From Clostridia bacterium (GTDB lineage Bacteria; Bacillota; Clostridia; Oscillospirales; CAG-272): a stretch of 30,655 bases of DNA. The position numbers were made by a program, and so were the translations under genes. The notes beneath the pieces are model-generated. The model was not told the DNA's origin. It worked only from the letters and a program-made list of their open reading frames with translations, and did no database searches. The stretch spans positions 1 through 30,655 of the forward strand of contig JAFTMF010000086.1 in the NCBI GenBank assembly GCA_017452565.1. The letters run 5' to 3'. How positions within the stretch are numbered: position 1 is the stretch's first letter; the number at the start of each line of letters is the position of its first letter. Shown piece by piece: positions 16,049 through 24,919 of the stretch.

Positions 16049-19000
16049 ATGAAATATCAGGATCTCTCCCCGAAACCCGATTTTTCGTCTATCCACGAAG
16101 AAGTCAGCAAGTTTTGGAAGGACGAAAAGATTTTTGAAAAATCCGTAGACAAACAGGCGCCCGAAGTAGTTTTCTACGACGGCCCTCCTTTCCCCACCGG
16201 AAAGCCTCATCACGGTACCGTTCTGGTTTCCTTCATCAAGGACCTGATCGCCCGTTACTGGACAATGCGCGGTTACAGCGTTCCCCGTACTTGGGGCTGG
16301 GACTGCCACGGTCTGCCCATTGAAAATCAGGCGGAAACCCTGATGGGTATTACCGACAAGAACGAAATCGAGAACAGCATCGGTATCGACAAGTTCAACG
16401 AGAAGTGCTTCGAGATCGTTTCCAACAACAACGAGGCTTGGAGACAGTACATCGATCAGATGGCTCGTTGGGTAGACTACGATAACGCTTACAAGACTAT
16501 GACCCCCAACTTTATGGAAAGCGTTATGTGGGCATTCAAGACCTGCTACGATAAGGGTCTGATCTACAAGGATTATCGCGTAACCCCCTACTGTACCCAC
16601 TGTGAGACTTCGCTCTCCATTTCCGATACCCGTGAGTCCGACTCCACCCGTCCCCGTCAGGATAGATGGGTTGCGGTGAAGTTCAAGACCGAGCTCACGA
16701 AAAACGGCAAGCCCGTTTACTTCCTGGCGTGGACTACCACTCCTTGGACGCTCCCCTCTAACCTCTGCCTGGCAGTGGGTGAGAAGCTGACCTACGCCTT
16801 CGTGGAAGTGGGCGACGAGATTCTGGTTGCCGGCAAGGACACCCTGAAGAACTTCAAGAACGTCTTCGGCGCAGAGCCCAATATCGTGGACGAGTGCAAT
16901 GGCGCGGCGCTGGTAGGCAATCGCTACGAGCCCCTCTTCCCCTACTTTGCAAATCTGGCAGAGCAGGGCGCATTCCGTGTAGTTGCCGCCGATTACGTTG
17001 GCGCTGAGGAAGGTGTTGGCATCGTTCACACCGCTCCCGCATTCGGTGAGGACGACTACTGGACCTGCAAGAACAACGGCATCCCGCTGGTGAACCCCGT
17101 AGATACCAAGGGCCGCTTCACCTCTGAGATTACCGACTTCTATCCCCTGCAGGGTGAGAAGAACGTTATCGAGCTGAACCCCATCATCATCCGCTTCCTG
17201 TACGAGCACAAGAAGGCGGTTGCAGACGGCACCATCGAGCATAACTATCCTCACTGCTGGAGATGTAAGCGTCCCCTGATCTACAAGGCAATGGACGCCT
17301 ACTACTTCGACATCGGCAAGATCAAGGATCGCCTGATCGAAACCAACGAGGAGATCAACTGGGTACCCGATACCGTAAAGCACGGCCGCTTCGGCAACTG
17401 GCTGGAGGGCGCACGTGACTGGAATATCTCCCGTAACCGTTACTGGAGCACGCCCATCCCGATTTGGAAGTGCGACTGCGACGAGTGCAGCCATCAGGAA
17501 GTGCTGGGCAGCATCGACGAGATCTACGAAAAGTCGGGTATGAAGCTCAACGATCTCCACCGTCAGTTCATGGACAAGGTCACCTACAAGTGCCCCAAGT
17601 GCGGCGGCACTATGCACCGTGTGCCCGAGGTTCTGGACTGCTGGTTCGAGAGCGGCAGCGTTCCCTTTGCTCAGAAGCACTATCCCTTTGAAAATAAAGA
17701 GTGGTTCGACAGCCACTTCCCCTGCGACTTCATCGTAGAGTACACCGGTCAGATCCGTTGCTGGTTCTACTACCTCCACGTGCTGGCAGTGGCGCTCTTT
17801 GATAAGCCCACCTTCAAGAACTGCGTAGTTCACGGCACCATTCTGGCGAAAGACGGTAAGAAGCTGTCCAAGTCCTCCAAGAACTACACCGACCCCATGG
17901 AGCTGATGCAGAAATACGGCACCGACTCCCTGCGTCTGTATCTGTATCAGACCAACGCGATGCTCATCGGCGACCTGATGTTCGACGATAACGGCGTACT
18001 GGAGGCATTCCAGCAGTTCATTCTTCCTTGGTGGAACGCTTGTAACTTCTTCGTATCTTACGCCAACATCGACGGCTTCGTAGGCGATCCCAATAAGATC
18101 CCCGAGAGCGACAATCAGCTGGATAAGTGGGTACTGGCGAAGCTGTACACCACCGAGAAGGCGATCACTCAAAATATGGAGGATTATCAGATCGACCGCT
18201 ACGTGGATCACCTCCTGCCTCTGGTAGACGGCATCACCAACTGGTACATCCGCCGCTCCAGAAGAAGATTCTGGACCGTTGGTATGGACGCCGACAAGCA
18301 GAATGCGTACGAGACTCTCTACTACGTGCTGGTGAACACCGCCAAGCTCTTCGCTCCCGTGGCTCCCATCATCGCAGAGAAGATCTACAAGCTGCTGACT
18401 CCCGAATATTCCGTGCATCTGGCAGATTGGCCTAAGATTCCCGAATCTTTCCGGAGTGACGAGCTGGTTGAGAGCGTGGATCTGGTGCAGGATATCATCA
18501 CTCTGGCGAGATCCATCCGCAGCAAGAACCGCGTGAAGAACAGACAGCCTCTGTCCACTATGCAGCTGGCAATGTCCGATCCCTCTAAGCTGGAGCAGGT
18601 TCGCGGATTCGCAGACGTCATTGCGGAGGAGCTGAACGTGAAGAACGTAGAGCTCATCGCAGACGTAGGCGATATTGCCAAGATCAAGTACGATCCCAAC
18701 TTCGCTGTCATCAACGCAAAGGTTGACAAGACCGTGAAGGGCAAGGTAATCCAAGCCATCAAGGGCGGCAAATACCGTCTGGAGGGCGACAACGCTATCC
18801 TTACCATCGACGGCGCAGAGGTTGCATTCGATGCAGACGTGATTTTGGTCACCTACATTGCTAAGGAAGGTCTGTTCGTAGCAAGCCAGGGCGATATCGT
18901 GGTATCTCTGGACCTCACCGTAACCGAGGAGCTGCGCAGAGAAGGCTTTGCCCGCGAGATCATCCGTAACATTCAGGATGCCCGTAAGCAGCTGGGTTGC

Positions 19001-19180
19001 GAGATCACCGATCGCATTGCCATCGAGATTATGGAAGGTGAAATGCCTGCCGAGTGGGTAGACTTCATCTGTTCCGAGACTCTTAGCAGCATCGGAATCG
19101 TGGGATATCATAACGATCCCGTTACGGTGGATGGCGACGGCTACTCGCTGACGCTGGTCATCGGCAAGGTTTTGTTATAA
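16049..19180 (+). CDS. ileS: isoleucine--tRNA ligase
   Basis: A 1043-aa class I synthetase that charges tRNA-Ile in the cytoplasm, with the length and DGPPF...WDCHGLPIE layout of the eukaryote-like IleS group (the group that includes mupirocin-insensitive forms). The HIGH motif reads HHGT (54-57), the last His being Thr. The editing domain CP1 shows WTTTPWTLPSN; a CPKCGG zinc knuckle precedes RVPEVLDCWFESGSVPFAQ; the KMSKS loop is KLSKS (605-609). The C-terminal part (from about 690) is the anticodon-binding helical domain plus an extension. CCCGGAGGA precedes the ATG. Monocistronic. Confidence 0.95.
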   Translation: MKYQDLSPKPDFSSIHEEVSKFWKDEKIFEKSVDKQAPEVVFYDGPPFPTGKPHHGTVLVSFIKDLIARYWTMRGYSVPRTWGWDCHGLPIENQAETLMGITDKNEIENSIGIDKFNEKCFEIVSNNNEAWRQYIDQMARWVDYDNAYKTMTPNFMESVMWAFKTCYDKGLIYKDYRVTPYCTHCETSLSISDTRESDSTRPRQDRWVAVKFKTELTKNGKPVYFLAWTTTPWTLPSNLCLAVGEKLTYAFVEVGDEILVAGKDTLKNFKNVFGAEPNIVDECNGAALVGNRYEPLFPYFANLAEQGAFRVVAADYVGAEEGVGIVHTAPAFGEDDYWTCKNNGIPLVNPVDTKGRFTSEITDFYPLQGEKNVIELNPIIIRFLYEHKKAVADGTIEHNYPHCWRCKRPLIYKAMDAYYFDIGKIKDRLIETNEEINWVPDTVKHGRFGNWLEGARDWNISRNRYWSTPIPIWKCDCDECSHQEVLGSIDEIYEKSGMKLNDLHRQFMDKVTYKCPKCGGTMHRVPEVLDCWFESGSVPFAQKHYPFENKEWFDSHFPCDFIVEYTGQIRCWFYYLHVLAVALFDKPTFKNCVVHGTILAKDGKKLSKSSKNYTDPMELMQKYGTDSLRLYLYQTNAMLIGDLMFDDNGVLEAFQQFILPWWNACNFFVSYANIDGFVGDPNKIPESDNQLDKWVLAKLYTTEKAITQNMEDYQIDRYVDHLLPLVDGITNWYIRRSRRRFWTVGMDADKQNAYETLYYVLVNTAKLFAPVAPIIAEKIYKLLTPEYSVHLADWPKIPESFRSDELVESVDLVQDIITLARSIRSKNRVKNRQPLSTMQLAMSDPSKLEQVRGFADVIAEELNVKNVELIADVGDIAKIKYDPNFAVINAKVDKTVKGKVIQAIKGGKYRLEGDNAILTIDGAEVAFDADVILVTYIAKEGLFVASQGDIVVSLDLTVTEELRREGFAREIIRNIQDARKQLGCEITDRIAIEIMEGEMPAEWVDFICSETLSSIGIVGYHNDPVTVDGDGYSLTLVIGKVLL

Positions 19181-19194
19181 GATCAGTATAAAGC

Positions 19195-19237
19195 AAAAAA
19201 TCCCGTTCGGAGTTTTGATTTCGGACGGGATTTTTTG
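19195..19237 (+). terminator. intrinsic terminator of ileS
   Basis: AATCCCGT (19199-19206) pairs with ACGGGATT (19225-19232); the stem continues inward with wobbles. It is flanked by an A run and a T run. Confidence 0.9.
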
Positions 19238-19354
19238 TATACGGTAAGCAATGTTTTTTTCGGTGGAAGCCCTCCTGAGTCAATGATTCTCTATAAAAAT
19301 TTCGGTAATTTTGTATTTTTATACGGATTTGTAAACAAAATGTCCGAAATGGGC

Positions 19355-19383
19355 TTGACATAGCCGTGAAAATGTGCTAAAAT
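19355..19383 (+). promoter_or_regulatory. sigma-A promoter of the opp operon
   Basis: TTGACA (19355-19360), 17-nt spacer, TAAAAT (19378-19383). The 331-nt gap between ileS and oppA contains the ileS terminator, an A/T-rich stretch (19241-19350) with no gene I can support, this promoter and the oppA leader. Confidence 0.85.
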
Positions 19384-19389
19384 GACAAA

Positions 19390-19511
19390 GTAAATGGATT
19401 CGTACAGATGAAACTGTTGCAGGTTCGCTCATCTTCGGTTACGGCGAAGGATGCAGTAGCTTCTTCACAGGGTCTGTTATAAATTAAAATTTTTTATAAG
19501 GAGAAACACAC
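19390..19511 (+). promoter_or_regulatory. structured 122-nt leader of oppA
   Basis: The central hairpin pairs CATCTTCG (19430-19437) with CGAA-G-GATG (19445-19453, one bulged G). Four-base elements ACAG (19404-19407), CTGT (19414-19417), ACAG (19467-19470) and CTGT (19474-19477) allow mutually exclusive pairings around it. AAGGAGA (19498-19504) is the SD site. I do not recognise a known riboswitch class. Confidence 0.4.
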
Positions 19512-22070
19512 ATGAGAAAGTATTCTTCCCTCGTAGCTCTGCTTCTGGCAGCGGCTATGCTTTTCTCTTTCGTTGGTTGTAACGACGATAAGGGCAAGAC
19601 TACTACCACCACTCAGCAGGGCACTGTAGTTGACCCTGAGACCGGTCTGGAAGTAGTTGAGTTCGAAGGCGATTACACCTGGAAAGACGCAGTTGCTACT
19701 CTGGCAACCAACTGGAACCCCCACACCTATCAGACTTCAGATGACTCTTACCCCATCGATTTCATCTCTGCAGGTCTGTACACCTTCATCTTCAACGATG
19801 CTCTGAATCCTGTAGAGGGCAAGGAACCCTACGCAGGCTACAAGATCATCCCCGAGATGGCTGCAGCTATGCCTGTCGATGTTACCGAAGACATCAAGAA
19901 GTCCCATCCTCAGTTCAATATCCCTGCAGACGCAACCAAGGGCTATGCTTACACCATTAAGCTGAACGAGAAGGCAACTTGGGCTGTCGGCACCAAGATC
20001 AACGCTGATACTTACATCTACTCCATGCAGCAGCTGCTGGACGTTAAGTATCTGAACTACCGTGCTACCGACTACTATGCAAGTGATTTCTGCATTGCAG
20101 GCGCTGAAGGCTACGCTAACAGTGGTCGTACCGTTAAAAAGGCTAACTCCCTTAGCGGCGATACTATGGCTTACGCATTCGACTCTCTGAAGAAGGGTGA
20201 CGACGGCGTTTACGTAACTCCTAACGGCGAAGTTTGCTACTTCGGTCTGGATGACGATACCTACGGTTGGATGCAGGGTGACGCTCTGTCTGATTACGCA
20301 AAGTACTTCCCCGAAGGCGTATTTGACGCTCTGCGCGCATTGGCTGACGAAGACGGCTATGTTCCTGTAACTGATGAGTCTATCGATCTGCTGTACCAGT
20401 TTACCGGTTCTGCTGCATGGGGCAACGAGCCTAAAGATCAGCTGGGCTACTATGTATCCTATGGCTACACCTACGCTGTATCTACTTGGGAAAACGTTGG
20501 TCTCTTCAAGAACAGCGACTACGAGATCACTCTGGTTCTGGGCAAGTCCCTGACCGGCTTCAACCTGCTGTACAACCTGTCCGGCAACTGGCTGGTTTAC
20601 GAGCCTTACTACTCCAAGAGCTGGACTCAGAACGAGGGCGGCGATTGGCTGTCTACCTACAACACCTCCGTTGAGACCACCATGTCCTACGGTCCTTACA
20701 AGATGGTTGAGTACCAGGCTGACAAGTCTATGAAGTTCGTAAAGAACGAAAACTGGTACGGCTACTCTGACTCCGTTCACATTTATCAGGATCCCGAAGA
20801 TGGCCTGAACTACCGTATGTATCAGACCACTGCTATCGACTGCCAGGTTGTTGCAGAGGCTGAAACCAGAAAGCTGATGTTCCTGAAGGGCGAGCTGATG
20901 GGCTATGGCCTGCAGGCTGCTGACTTCGACTCCTACCGTGGCTCCGATTACTGCTACGCTACCCCCGGTACCGCTACCTACTTCCTGATCCTCAACGGTC
21001 ACAAGTCTGCGATTGCAAACCGTGAGGCTGCAGAGGACTTCGATACTGATAAGTACGACCTGCAGACCATGTCTCTGCCTTCCTTCAAGAAGGCTATGTC
21101 CCTGTCCTACGATAGAGACCTCTTCGCTGCAACCGTATCTCCTTCCCGTTCCGCCGGCTACGGTCTGATCGGTACCACCTATGTATACGATCCCGAGACC
21201 GGTGCTAAGTACCGTGACACCGACCAGGCTAAGAAGGCTCTGTGTGACTTCTACGCAGTAGACGTTTCCAAGTATCCTTCTCTGGATGACGCCGTTAACT
21301 CCATCACCGGTTACGACGTTGAAGGCGCTCGTAAGTTCTTCAACCAGGCATTCGACGAAGCTCTGAAGGAAGGCTACATCACCGATACCAACAAGGACGG
21401 CAAGTCCGACCAGACCATCCGCATGGAGTACTGCATGTCTTCTGACTCTGACTTCATGACCACCACTATCAAGTACCTGAACGACAAGGTTGCAGAAGTA
21501 ACCAAGGGCACTGCATTCGAAGGCAAGATCGAGATCGTTAAGTCCGCTCTGTACGGCAACGACTGGTCCAACAAGCTGAAGCAGGGTCTGGCTGACACCT
21601 GTCTGGCAGGCTGGTCCGGTTCCGCTTTGAATCCCTTCTCTCTCACTGACCTGTACGTTAACCCTGATAAGCAGTACGATGCTGCATACTTCGATGCAAC
21701 CACCGTTGATATGACCCTGAAGATTGATGGCAAGGATCTGACCATGAACCTCCGTCAGTGGTCTGACGCTCTGAACGGTTCCGTAGTTGAAGTTAACGGC
21801 AAGTCCTACAACTTCGGCGACGGCATGGTTTCCGTTGAGACTCGTCTGGAAATCCTGGCTGCATGGGAAACCGCAATCCTGTCTCAGGGTAACTACCTGC
21901 CCGTTCTGGAGGACGGCTCTATGTCTCTGCTCTCCAAGCAGGTATTCTACGTAGTAGAAGCTTACAACCCTGTTATGGGTCGTGGCGGTATCGCTTACAC
22001 CAAGTACAACTTCAACGACACCGAATGGGCTGAATACGTTAAGGCCGAGGGTGGCGAACTGAAGTACTAA
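19512..22070 (+). CDS. oppA: oligopeptide ABC transporter, enlarged substrate-binding lipoprotein
   Basis: An 852-aa member of the SBP_bac_5 family, far longer than the usual 500-600. A signal peptide ends at Cys23 (FSFVGC), followed by a Thr-rich linker (29-34). Family blocks include YTIKLNEKATWAVGTKINADTYIYSMQQLLD (about 147-177), corresponding to the usual LR..VKWSDG..ltAeDV segment, and YGPYKMVEY (393-401) with NENWYGY, corresponding to GPY.l..y...NP.YW. Extra sequence lies between these blocks (about 178-325) and in the C-terminal third. It captures peptides outside the cell for OppBC. Codon use is strongly biased, as in livK, implying abundance. The ligand could be a large peptide or another complex solute. 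Confidence 0.88.
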   Translation: MRKYSSLVALLLAAAMLFSFVGCNDDKGKTTTTTQQGTVVDPETGLEVVEFEGDYTWKDAVATLATNWNPHTYQTSDDSYPIDFISAGLYTFIFNDALNPVEGKEPYAGYKIIPEMAAAMPVDVTEDIKKSHPQFNIPADATKGYAYTIKLNEKATWAVGTKINADTYIYSMQQLLDVKYLNYRATDYYASDFCIAGAEGYANSGRTVKKANSLSGDTMAYAFDSLKKGDDGVYVTPNGEVCYFGLDDDTYGWMQGDALSDYAKYFPEGVFDALRALADEDGYVPVTDESIDLLYQFTGSAAWGNEPKDQLGYYVSYGYTYAVSTWENVGLFKNSDYEITLVLGKSLTGFNLLYNLSGNWLVYEPYYSKSWTQNEGGDWLSTYNTSVETTMSYGPYKMVEYQADKSMKFVKNENWYGYSDSVHIYQDPEDGLNYRMYQTTAIDCQVVAEAETRKLMFLKGELMGYGLQAADFDSYRGSDYCYATPGTATYFLILNGHKSAIANREAAEDFDTDKYDLQTMSLPSFKKAMSLSYDRDLFAATVSPSRSAGYGLIGTTYVYDPETGAKYRDTDQAKKALCDFYAVDVSKYPSLDDAVNSITGYDVEGARKFFNQAFDEALKEGYITDTNKDGKSDQTIRMEYCMSSDSDFMTTTIKYLNDKVAEVTKGTAFEGKIEIVKSALYGNDWSNKLKQGLADTCLAGWSGSALNPFSLTDLYVNPDKQYDAAYFDATTVDMTLKIDGKDLTMNLRQWSDALNGSVVEVNGKSYNFGDGMVSVETRLEILAAWETAILSQGNYLPVLEDGSMSLLSKQVFYVVEAYNPVMGRGGIAYTKYNFNDTEWAEYVKAEGGELKY

Positions 22071-22107
22071 TATACTAATCACGATTAGTTAGTTAGTCTG
22101 ATCCGGA

Positions 22108-22138
22108 GGTCGCCGTGCCTTTTAGCGCGGCGACCTTT
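22108..22138 (+). terminator. GC-rich stem-loop after oppA (probably leaky terminator)
   Basis: GGTCGCCGTGC (22108-22118) pairs with GCGCGGCGACC (22125-22135) with one wobble; only TTT follows before a C. No promoter is apparent before oppB, so partial read-through is expected. Confidence 0.7.
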
Positions 22139-22183
22139 CGGCAAATTAGCAGGATGTTAGAACATTTCCCGTTCTGATATGAA

Positions 22184-22213
22184 GATTACCGGAACGACGC
22201 CGTTCCGGTAATC
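22184..22213 (+). repeat. perfect 12-bp inverted repeat between oppA and oppB
   Basis: GATTACCGGAAC (22184-22195) and GTTCCGGTAATC (22202-22213), loop of 6 nt, with no T run. A smaller AGAAC/GTTCT hairpin (22158-22174) lies just before it. Together with the stem-loop at 22108 they make the 253-nt gap a series of hairpins, likely acting on mRNA stability. Confidence 0.7.
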
Positions 22214-22323
22214 TCTCACTGTACGCACAATCAGTAATTCCGCGTTTCGTGGACATACTAATAAAAAAACCGGCAAGTGTAGGGAACACCCCCACATTGT
22301 GTAAAAACCGGGAGGAAAGAATT

Positions 22324-23277
22324 ATGCTCAAATATACTATACAAAGATTATTATTCATGCTGCTGACGTTGTTCATCATCATAGGCATGTGCTTTGTGTT
22401 GATCCGGTTGCTGCCGCCACCCTACGTAGCGCCGGAAGATCCCCACAAAGAAGTTATCGAAGCCAGACGTGAGGCAATGGGCTATAACAAGCCGATTCCC
22501 GTACAGTTTGGCATTTTCCTGAAATCAGTCCTCACTGAATGGGACTGGGGTATCTCGGACAAAATGTACGTCGGCCAAGACGTATTCGGACTGTTTGTCA
22601 AGAAGATGCCCGCAACTGTAATTGTAAACCTATATTCCATACTACTCAGTATACCAATCGGTATCATTTTAGGTATTTTCGCCGCACTGAAGAAAAATAC
22701 CTGGATTGACCATGCAATTTCAACGCTGACGATGGTGGTCATCTCAGTACCGTCATTCGTCTACGCGTTTTTGATACAGTATATTTTCTCGTATAAGCTG
22801 GGTTGGTTCCCCTTCCTGATGAAGTCGGGTACGGACTATTTCACTTGGGATATGTTCGTATCTATGCTTCCCGCTGTAATGGCTCTGTCCTTCGGCGTTA
22901 TCGCAGGCTTTACCAGAACCACCCGTGCCGAGCTTACCGAGGTGCTTACCAGCGAGTTTATGCTCCTTGCCCGCACCAAGGGTCTGACCAAGACGCAGGC
23001 AACCGTTCGCCATGCAATGAAGAACTGTATGGTGGTTATCCTGCCCTCCATTTTCGGTAACTTTATCGGCATTATGTCCGGCTCCCTGATCATCGAGAAG
23101 ATCTTCTCGATTCCCGGCGTTGGTCAGCTCTATATCAACTCCATCAATGCGCCCGACTATCCGCTGTTTATTATGATCACCGCATTCTATACCTCCATCG
23201 GTCTGCTTGCAGGTATCGTTGTAGACATCAGCTACGGCCTCATTGACCCCCGAATCCGTATGGGTTCCAAGAAATAA
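22324..23277 (+). CDS. oppB: oligopeptide ABC transporter permease OppB
   Basis: A 317-aa permease of normal length with six predicted helices (BPD_transp_1). It starts with the family motif MLKYTIQRLLFMLLTLF; the ATPase-contact EAA loop is EFMLLARTKGLTKTQATVRHAMKN (211-234), and the C-terminus has EKIFSIPGVGQLYINSI. The chosen ATG at 22324 has GGGAGGAAAG upstream; the longer frame would add 25 residues from the hairpin region. It is the only Opp subunit here without an insertion. Confidence 0.94.
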   Translation: MLKYTIQRLLFMLLTLFIIIGMCFVLIRLLPPPYVAPEDPHKEVIEARREAMGYNKPIPVQFGIFLKSVLTEWDWGISDKMYVGQDVFGLFVKKMPATVIVNLYSILLSIPIGIILGIFAALKKNTWIDHAISTLTMVVISVPSFVYAFLIQYIFSYKLGWFPFLMKSGTDYFTWDMFVSMLPAVMALSFGVIAGFTRTTRAELTEVLTSEFMLLARTKGLTKTQATVRHAMKNCMVVILPSIFGNFIGIMSGSLIIEKIFSIPGVGQLYINSINAPDYPLFIMITAFYTSIGLLAGIVVDISYGLIDPRIRMGSKK

Positions 23278-23280
23278 GGC

Positions 23281-23361
23281 GGAAAGGAGAATAGGTTTTT
23301 CCCTGCAAGATGCACTATCATCTCCACAGGGAAGCAAAACGACACCTGATAACGAATTATT
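23281..23361 (+). promoter_or_regulatory. oppB-oppC junction with displaced SD and short upstream frame
   Basis: GGAAAGGAG (23281-23289) is an SD site about 70 nt before oppC. TTCCCTG (23299-23305) and CAGGGAA (23327-23333) can form a stem between. A 19-codon frame from ATG 23310 ends at a TAA that overlaps the oppC start (ATGGATAA), which itself lacks an SD site. Confidence 0.4.
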
Positions 23362-24918
23362 ATGGATAAGAATTATTTCGAACACATTCCGAAAGAAAAA
23401 TTCGAGTTTCAGCAGCTGGATGCCAACATCCACGATAAGAAGCTGGAAACCAAATCCCGCGGCTATTTCGCAGACGCGATGATCCGCTTCAAGAAGAACA
23501 AGTCCTCGGTAGTTGCCGCATGGATTCTGATGTTCTTGGTGGTATTCTCCATCGTCTCTCCCCTCATTTCTCCTCACCACATCAAGGAAATGAACTCAAC
23601 TTACGTGAACCATCCTCCTTTCATCAAGGCGATTGCCGATAAGAAATGGGGCATCTTCGACGGTGCGTACGTTCACGAGAGCCAGTCTGAGAATCAGAAG
23701 CTGACTTGGGAAGCAATCGGTAAAGAAACCGGTTTGAATCCTATCATCGAGGTGGTAGACACCACCATTCAAAAGGAAAAGTACCGCGGCAGATGGCGTG
23801 ACGTCACTTACTACAAGCTGGAAAACAACAAGTATTACGAGCGCGGTGTAGTATACCGTACTCTGGCTTACGAGGAATTCAAGAATCTGGTAAAATTCCA
23901 GGATGAAACCGGCATTCAGGTGCTCTATCCTTACGTAGAGCCCAAGGATATCAATGATATCAAGGACAATGCCAACATCTGGTATCAGGTAAAGGATGCC
24001 AAGGGCACTCCCAAGCTGGACGCCGATGGCAACTTTATCCCCGCATACTCCACCAATCAGGAGATGGCCGACCTGATTCCTTACGACAGCCTTCGCATTG
24101 AAAGCGACCCCGGCAACTATATTTACTACTTCGAGAAGTCCGGTGCAGTACACGTTCGTGTCTGCTACTTCAACTACTATCAGTACGAGCAGTGGAAGGT
24201 TGACGGCGAGGCACAGGAGCCGATGTACATCTTCGGGACCAACTCTCTGGGCCAGTGCCTCTTCACCGCAATCGGTGTAGGCGCACGTTTCTCTCTGATC
24301 TTCGCTGTACTGGTTTCTGCAATCAACCTGACCCTCGGCGCAATTTACGGTGCAATTCAGGGTTATTACGGCGGTATGATTGATATGGTCCTGGACCGTA
24401 TCTCCGATATTCTGTCGGGCGTGCCCTTCGTAGTAGTAACCACCCTCTTCCAGCTCCACTTGGCACAGAAAGTAGGTATCGTACCTTCGTTCCTGTTTGC
24501 CTTCGTGCTCACAGGCTGGATCGGTATGGCAAGTTTGACCCGTAAGCAGTTCTACCGATTCAAGAGCCAGGAATTCGTACTGGCAGCCAGAACGCTGGGC
24601 GCATCCGACTGGCGTCTGATGTTCAAGCACATTTTCCCCAACGCTCTGGGTACCATCATCACCAGCTGTGCGCTGGTTATCCCCGGCGTTATCAGCTCGG
24701 AAGTTTCTATGACTTATCTTGGCATTATCAATCTGCAGGAAGCATTCGGTACCTCTATCGGTACGCTGGCATCTCAGGGTCAGACGGCTATGACCTCTGC
24801 TCCTCACGCGATGCTCTTCCCGTCGATCTTTATTTCCCTGCTTCTGATCTCCTTTAACCTCTTCGGTAACGGACTCAGAGATGCCTTTAACCCCGCAACG
24901 AGAGGAGTGGATGACTAA
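23362..24918 (+). CDS. oppC: oligopeptide ABC transporter permease OppC with large extracellular insertion
   Basis: A 518-aa permease against about 300 for typical OppC. The cytoplasmic N-terminus (1-47) includes RFKKNKSSVVAAWILMFL (42-59), entering the first helix (about 48-69). Normally the FGTDxLGRD segment follows soon after; here it reads FGTNSLGQC (291-299), only after an extra hydrophilic, Tyr-rich stretch (about 80-285) that would lie outside the cell. Five further helices follow, with EAA loop EFVLAARTLGASDWRLMFKHIFPN (404-427). Start ATG 23362 is forced by an in-frame stop at 23350 but has no SD site. It pairs with OppB; the added domain probably meets the enlarged OppA. Confidence 0.9.
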   Translation: MDKNYFEHIPKEKFEFQQLDANIHDKKLETKSRGYFADAMIRFKKNKSSVVAAWILMFLVVFSIVSPLISPHHIKEMNSTYVNHPPFIKAIADKKWGIFDGAYVHESQSENQKLTWEAIGKETGLNPIIEVVDTTIQKEKYRGRWRDVTYYKLENNKYYERGVVYRTLAYEEFKNLVKFQDETGIQVLYPYVEPKDINDIKDNANIWYQVKDAKGTPKLDADGNFIPAYSTNQEMADLIPYDSLRIESDPGNYIYYFEKSGAVHVRVCYFNYYQYEQWKVDGEAQEPMYIFGTNSLGQCLFTAIGVGARFSLIFAVLVSAINLTLGAIYGAIQGYYGGMIDMVLDRISDILSGVPFVVVTTLFQLHLAQKVGIVPSFLFAFVLTGWIGMASLTRKQFYRFKSQEFVLAARTLGASDWRLMFKHIFPNALGTIITSCALVIPGVISSEVSMTYLGIINLQEAFGTSIGTLASQGQTAMTSAPHAMLFPSIFISLLLISFNLFGNGLRDAFNPATRGVDD

Positions 24919-24919
24919 T

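Noticed and set aside
16028..19111. A 1027-codon open frame antisense to ileS, and similar long antisense frames opposite pheT, oppA and oppD
   Set aside because: They mirror the codon bias of well-supported genes, have no domain motifs or SD sites, and are low-complexity in character.
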